A stretch of DNA of 8,946 bases. Source: Candidatus Margulisiibacteriota bacterium. GTDB lineage: Bacteria > Margulisbacteria > WOR-1 > O2-12-FULL-45-9. Numbering within the stretch: position 1 is the first letter of the stretch; each line of letters opens with the position of its first letter. Below, piece after piece: positions 5,501 through 8,946 of this stretch. The stretch covers positions 1 through 8,946 of the forward strand of contig JAHIUL010000211.1 in assembly GCA_018817195.1 (NCBI GenBank), written 5' to 3'. The notes under the pieces are model-generated. The model saw only the letters and a list, made by a program, of their open reading frames with translations. It ran no database searches and had not been told where the DNA came from. A program made the translations under genes and the position numbers.

Positions 5501-6672
5501 AGAAAGCCCTAATATTTGGAGCTGGGTTTGCTGGTTGTACCATTGCTCATCTTCTAAAAGAAGAGGGTTGGGATTGCACAATAATTGAAAGAGAAAATGT
5601 TATTGGTGGCGGGTGCCGGACCCATTTTTACGGTGGACATCCTTTTACATATGGTCCTCGTCCTTATTATGGTTACAGTGAAAAGGTTTATAACTGGATT
5701 GACTCATTTGCTAAAATGCGCCGCTTCCCTTTTTCATTGTTAAGTTATGTTGAACAAGACCAAAGATTTTATTCTTATCCAATTCATGAGGATGATATTC
5801 CTCAAATGAGGCAAAAAGAACAGATAAACAAAGAATTAAAGCAGGCAGACAATAGCAAGCAGCCCAAAGATTTTGAGGAGTATTGGATTAACCGGGTTGG
5901 GCCAACGCTTTACAACATGTTTGTTAACCAGTATTCCAAAAAAATGTGGATGATTGATTCAAATAAAGAGTTAGATACCTTCAATTGGTCGGCCAAGGAC
6001 CGTCCAATCGATTCTGGCAGTAAAGAATGTTACAAGGATTCCATTATTGGTTATCCAGTTGGTAAAGCTGGTTACAATGAGTATTTTGAGAAGACAGCCG
6101 AAGGCACAAAGTTGATTGTTGGTGAGCAAGTTAAGGATGTTGATCTGAAAAATAAATCAGTTAAATTATCTGATGGAACTATCCTGCAGGCTGATATTAT
6201 TGTTAGTAGTATTCCGCTTGAAGAGTTATGTTCTGGTGCTTTTGGCGACTTGCCGTATGTTGGTAGAGATTTTCTGGTTTTTGTTCTGCCTTGCAAACAG
6301 ATCTTCCCTGGGAATATCAGGTTTTGCCATTATACTCAGTCAGAACCATTTACTCGAATAGTTGAGTACAAAAAACTTACTTATTATGAATCAGATGATA
6401 CTTTATTAGGTTTGGAAATTCCTTCAAAAAGAAACAAGCTTTATCCATATATGATTAAGAAATATTTGGACAGGGCTAAACAATATTTGGATTCTTTGCC
6501 TCAAGATATCTACTCGATTGGCCGGGCTGGGACCTACAAGTATTCGACAATTGAGCAAACAATTGTACAGGCTTTTGAAGCTTATAAAAAAATAACAGGT
6601 AAAGAGGTTGATGGCTTGGGACAAGAGTTTTATAAGATAGGGGATGTTTCCTTAATTAAAAGTAGAAAATAG
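5497..6672 (+). CDS. UDP-galactopyranose mutase-like flavoprotein (divergent Glf)
   Basis: A 391-residue flavoprotein, close to the normal length of bacterial UDP-galactopyranose mutase, which interconverts UDP-galactopyranose and UDP-galactofuranose on reduced FAD. Seen: the N-terminal FAD motif GAGFAG (residues 8-13) with Glu31 at the end of strand 2 and IGGGC; YSKKMW (146-151), matching the family's YTKKQW; Arg169 and Arg287 (in PFTRIVEY), which align by eye with the two essential arginines; and GRAGTYKY (342-349), matching GRLGTYRY. Odd: the family's YGxHIFHT segment reads YGPRPYYG (52-59), so both histidines are missing, and the LDM after GTYRY reads STI. It could be a true mutase of a divergent branch or an enzyme for another UDP-sugar. 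It overlaps the radical SAM stop by four bases, so the two are likely translationally coupled. Confidence 0.8.
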   Translation: MKKALIFGAGFAGCTIAHLLKEEGWDCTIIERENVIGGGCRTHFYGGHPFTYGPRPYYGYSEKVYNWIDSFAKMRRFPFSLLSYVEQDQRFYSYPIHEDDIPQMRQKEQINKELKQADNSKQPKDFEEYWINRVGPTLYNMFVNQYSKKMWMIDSNKELDTFNWSAKDRPIDSGSKECYKDSIIGYPVGKAGYNEYFEKTAEGTKLIVGEQVKDVDLKNKSVKLSDGTILQADIIVSSIPLEELCSGAFGDLPYVGRDFLVFVLPCKQIFPGNIRFCHYTQSEPFTRIVEYKKLTYYESDDTLLGLEIPSKRNKLYPYMIKKYLDRAKQYLDSLPQDIYSIGRAGTYKYSTIEQTIVQAFEAYKKITGKEVDGLGQEFYKIGDVSLIKSRK

Positions 6673-6673
6673 C

Positions 6674-7981
6674 ATGAAGAAACTGATTAATTCACCGATA
6701 TTTTATTATTCAAACGGCTACTTTACTGGGGATAATGTTGCTCATTATTTGCCGGCAAAATATCTCTGGCATGTGTGTAATGTAACGAAACAAGGTTTTT
6801 ATCAACCAGTTTATGATTTTCGCTTAGAGGATGAAGTAGCGATTGATTTGATGTTTTATCCAGAACAGCCGCAAGATAAGTATTTTAAAAAGCCTAAATG
6901 GATCAATGAATTCTTGCTAGCTAAAGATACTAAAGCTGCAAGCCAAATTGCCAAGCAATACGATTATTTTATCAATAATTATCGTTATCGCGGAGCCAAA
7001 CCCCCTGAAATGAATTGGGGCTATCCATCTGGAACGCCTGTTCTTGAACTTTATGTACCAGCCTTTACTTATAAGGCTATTTATGAGCATGATATTTATC
7101 TTGATGATCTAGAATTAACTGAAAAATATAGTCAGTTTCTCGCAGAACTGAAGCGGAAAATTAATCCCCAAAATAAACCGGTTATTGCGATACATCATAG
7201 GGGTGATGATCCATGGGAAAGACACCTGGATAACAGCATTGATCGTTTTGAGGGTTTTTTGGCTAATTTATTAGAGATTTATCCGGATCATCATTTTGTT
7301 TTATTGGGTGAATCATGGAGATATTATCAACATCCTAGAATAACGTATCTTAATAATTATATAAATAGACGGCAATTATTAAAGGTTTTGGGTGAATATT
7401 CTGCCTGCCTTCAATATATATTATCTGCATATTTTTGTCGTGACGTTGAAATTGTATTTATTGGCATATCTGGGTTTACTTTGTTTATTGAAAGTATCAG
7501 GCCAAAGAATCTGATGCCGCCCATTCCAATATTCTGGGGACCACAGACCTTTACTGGAATTGACACTTGTATAGCTTCATTAAAAGGTTGGCAATGCCCG
7601 GAGTTTGAAAAATATAAAAATGAACATCCACAAGAAGGGGCTTTCCAGCATTACGTGCATCATTTTATCTATTATTGCCGGGATGAAGAGATACTTAAAT
7701 CGTACTGTTTTGATTATCCAAATAATACTGACAAGATTCTAAATGTTATTGATAAGCTCGAACAAAAATACGGCAGACAGCTTGGCAAGCGAAATATCAA
7801 AATGGCTTCATCAAAAAAAGTAAGAGACTTATCAAAACTGACAAAACTTCAAGAGCTGCAGCAATTTCGAGTAAATCTTCAATGGCAGTGTGATTCTTTA
7901 TGGCAAAAGATGTGTAGTTTTATAAAATGGAGATATATTTGGCTGGCCAAGAATATTTTTGGATCGGAAGTCAGACCATGA
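6674..7981 (+). CDS. Unrecognised protein, possibly a fucosyltransferase-superfamily-like glycosyltransferase
   Basis: A 435-residue soluble protein that I do not firmly recognise. Seen: no signal peptide; a central strand ending in VIAIHHRGDDPW (residues 170-181), resembling the HxRRGD sugar-nucleotide-binding motif of the fucosyltransferase (GT11/GT23/GT65/NodZ) superfamily; HHFVLLGES (206-214), like the second GT-B strand; and VFIGISGFTLFIES (261-274), like the later SGF segment of GT-B enzymes. The C-terminus (about 375-430) is basic and ends with an amphipathic, aromatic stretch (SFIKWRYIWLAKNIFG) that could attach to the membrane. Its place behind a Glf-like gene suits a transferase using its product (inference). 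No strong ribosome site precedes the ATG, which follows the Glf stop by one base, suggesting coupling. A locally AT-rich patch (13 G/C of 60 at 7321-7380) contrasts with the E1-like gene (31 of 60 at 421-480). Confidence 0.75.
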   Translation: MKKLINSPIFYYSNGYFTGDNVAHYLPAKYLWHVCNVTKQGFYQPVYDFRLEDEVAIDLMFYPEQPQDKYFKKPKWINEFLLAKDTKAASQIAKQYDYFINNYRYRGAKPPEMNWGYPSGTPVLELYVPAFTYKAIYEHDIYLDDLELTEKYSQFLAELKRKINPQNKPVIAIHHRGDDPWERHLDNSIDRFEGFLANLLEIYPDHHFVLLGESWRYYQHPRITYLNNYINRRQLLKVLGEYSACLQYILSAYFCRDVEIVFIGISGFTLFIESIRPKNLMPPIPIFWGPQTFTGIDTCIASLKGWQCPEFEKYKNEHPQEGAFQHYVHHFIYYCRDEEILKSYCFDYPNNTDKILNVIDKLEQKYGRQLGKRNIKMASSKKVRDLSKLTKLQELQQFRVNLQWQCDSLWQKMCSFIKWRYIWLAKNIFGSEVRP

Positions 7982-8015
7982 TAAGGAATAATATGCTCAG
8001 GAGAAAAAGAAAGCA

Positions 8016-8858
8016 ATGAAGATTTTGGTAATTGGGTCTAGTGGGATTGTTGGCTCAGCTTTCAAGAGAAATCAGGTGGAAGGACATGTTTACTGGTTTG
8101 AAGATCATAATTCATTTGAATTAACAAATTATGATCAAATAACTCAAAAATTAACTGCGATAAGCCCTGATATTGTGATAAATTGTGCGGCCAGCGATGG
8201 GATTAACAGATGTGCCCAAAATCCAGCAGAAGCTTACGCAATTAATGTGCAAGCCGTAAATGATTTGGCCGTAATTTGTAACCAATTGGAAATTTGTTTA
8301 GTACATTTCAGCACAGATGCAGTTTTTAATGGTCAAAAAGGCGATTTTTATACAGAAGATGATATCCCTGATCCTTTAAATACTTATAGTAAGACCAAAC
8401 ATTTGGGCAGTCAGCTTGTGCAGAATCTTTCGAGAAAATATTATGTTTTCAGGCTGCCAATTTTGTTTGGCATTAGAGAAAACCAGAAGGCTGGTTTTCT
8501 TGAGAGGATGTTTGCCTTGGTTGAGTCTGGCAAAAGAGAGCTTTGCATTGCTGATGATATTTACTCATGTCCTTCTTTTAGCGATGACATTGCCAAGCGG
8601 ATTTTGGAGCTATTAGAGTCAAATCTTGAATATGGACTTTATCATTTAAAAAATGAGGGCAAAGCAAGTTTATATGATTTTGCCAAAATATTTTTTGCAA
8701 AGCTAGGTGTGGATGTGAAAATTAATAGGGCCAAAGCTGCTGATTTTGCAGCTAATGGAAAAGAACCAAGGGCTCTTAACACGATAATGAAATCTATCAA
8801 GATTGATCATTTGCGGCAATGGGAAGCAGCAATGGATGATTTTGTAAGGCAATTTTAA
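8016..8858 (+). CDS. RmlD-like dTDP-4-dehydrorhamnose reductase family protein
   Basis: A 280-residue extended SDR of the RmlD substrate-binding family, which in the classic pathway reduces the 4-keto group of dTDP-4-dehydrorhamnose with NAD(P)H. Seen: GSSGIVG (residues 7-13) at the N-terminal strand; INCAAS (55-60), then an acidic/cysteine segment; STDAVFNG (99-106), close to the RmlD STDYVFDG; the catalytic Tyr124 and Lys128 in YSKTK; RLPILFG (146-152); and a C-terminal EPRALNTIMKS, comparable to the RRPxxxxLD segment of RmlD. The usual Glu after YGKTKxxGE is Ser132. No rmlA, rmlB or rmlC homologue is visible beside it, so rhamnose is not certain; another 4-keto deoxysugar is possible. An AGGAG (7999-8003) lies 12 bases before ATG 8016, a little far but usable; the 34-base gap before it shows no terminator. 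Confidence 0.85.
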   Translation: MKILVIGSSGIVGSAFKRNQVEGHVYWFEDHNSFELTNYDQITQKLTAISPDIVINCAASDGINRCAQNPAEAYAINVQAVNDLAVICNQLEICLVHFSTDAVFNGQKGDFYTEDDIPDPLNTYSKTKHLGSQLVQNLSRKYYVFRLPILFGIRENQKAGFLERMFALVESGKRELCIADDIYSCPSFSDDIAKRILELLESNLEYGLYHLKNEGKASLYDFAKIFFAKLGVDVKINRAKAADFAANGKEPRALNTIMKSIKIDHLRQWEAAMDDFVRQF

Positions 8859-8864
8859 GGTGAG
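8857..8864 (+). promoter_or_regulatory. Ribosome binding site (AAGGTGAG) overlapping the RmlD-like stop
   Basis: AAGGTGAG begins at the last two bases of the RmlD-like stop codon and precedes a TTG at 8868 by three bases (five to six counted from the AAGGTG core). It is the main evidence that the following TTG is a start. Confidence 0.5.
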
Positions 8865-8867
8865 AAC

Positions 8868-8945
8868 TTGAAAAACACCATTAAATCAATTGATGCCAAA
8901 ATTTGGCCGGAGCAAAGGGTTGTTCTTGATAATGAAATTAAAAAA
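8868..8945 (+). CDS. Unidentified gene, 5' end only, TTG start
   Basis: An open frame begins at TTG 8868, nine bases after the RmlD-like stop and behind AAGGTGAG, and runs unbroken to the end of the window (26 codons; KNTIKSIDAKIWPEQR after the initiator). No ATG or GTG occurs in this frame between the previous stop and the window end, and TTG 8868 is the earliest start codon in it. The fragment is too short to name a family. A competing ATG at 8893 in another frame lacks a ribosome site. It probably continues the operon. Confidence 0.5.
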   Translation, partial: MKNTIKSIDAKIWPEQRVVLDNEIKK

Positions 8946-8946
8946 A

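Noticed and set aside
7982..8015. Possible terminator or promoter in the largest intergenic gap
   Set aside because: The 34 bases show no GC-rich hairpin, T-run or convincing -35/-10 pair; only an AGGAG ribosome site is visible.
8893..8946. ATG 8893 as the start of the last gene
   Set aside because: It has no ribosome site, whereas TTG 8868 in another frame has AAGGTGAG and follows the previous stop closely.
1..8946. Alternative genetic code with TGA recoded, as in some uncultured lineages
   Set aside because: TGA ends the SDR gene (1616-1618) and the radical SAM gene (5498-5500) at family-typical lengths, and no TGA interrupts a conserved frame.

Overview
The window is one uninterrupted, single-direction (+ strand) gene block that looks like part of a surface-polysaccharide (O-antigen, capsule or glycan) or nucleotide-sugar locus. 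It holds eleven reading frames. The first lacks its 5' end and the last lacks its 3' end. Spacing runs from a 19-nt overlap to a 34-nt gap, so the genes are probably co-transcribed. I see no tRNA, rRNA, CRISPR array, insertion sequence, terminator or clear promoter, and no gene-free stretch longer than 34 nt.

Layout. (1) 3-608: C-terminal part of a thiamine-diphosphate-dependent 2-oxoacid dehydrogenase E1-beta-like protein. (2) 620-1618: extended short-chain dehydrogenase of the nucleotide-sugar dehydratase/epimerase type. (3) 1646-2302: class I SAM methyltransferase. (4) 2284-2742: Nudix hydrolase with a GTG start. (5) 2735-3772: zinc-type medium-chain dehydrogenase. (6) 3790-4467: a second, unrelated class I methyltransferase. 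(7) 4469-5500: radical SAM protein with a SPASM-like C-terminus. (8) 5497-6672: UDP-galactopyranose mutase-like flavoprotein. (9) 6674-7981: unrecognised protein, perhaps a glycosyltransferase. (10) 8016-8858: RmlD-like reductase. (11) 8868-end: start of an unidentified gene.

How they may work together (inference). An E1-like TPP enzyme beside a sugar dehydratase, a zinc dehydrogenase, methyltransferases and an RmlD-like reductase suggests synthesis of a modified, possibly two-carbon-branched deoxysugar. The E1 pair would transfer an acetyl unit to a 4-keto sugar, a dehydrogenase would reduce the branch, and a methyltransferase would decorate the product. The Glf-like enzyme would supply, or imitate the supply of, a furanose sugar. 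The substrate cannot be read from sequence.

Organism. The sequence is moderately AT-rich, has clear GGAG-type Shine-Dalgarno sites, and uses TAA, TAG and TGA as stops, so it follows the standard bacterial code. The iron-sulfur radical SAM enzyme is compatible with an anaerobic or microaerobic lifestyle. The divergence of several proteins from textbook families suggests an uncultured bacterial lineage, but I cannot assign a phylum.
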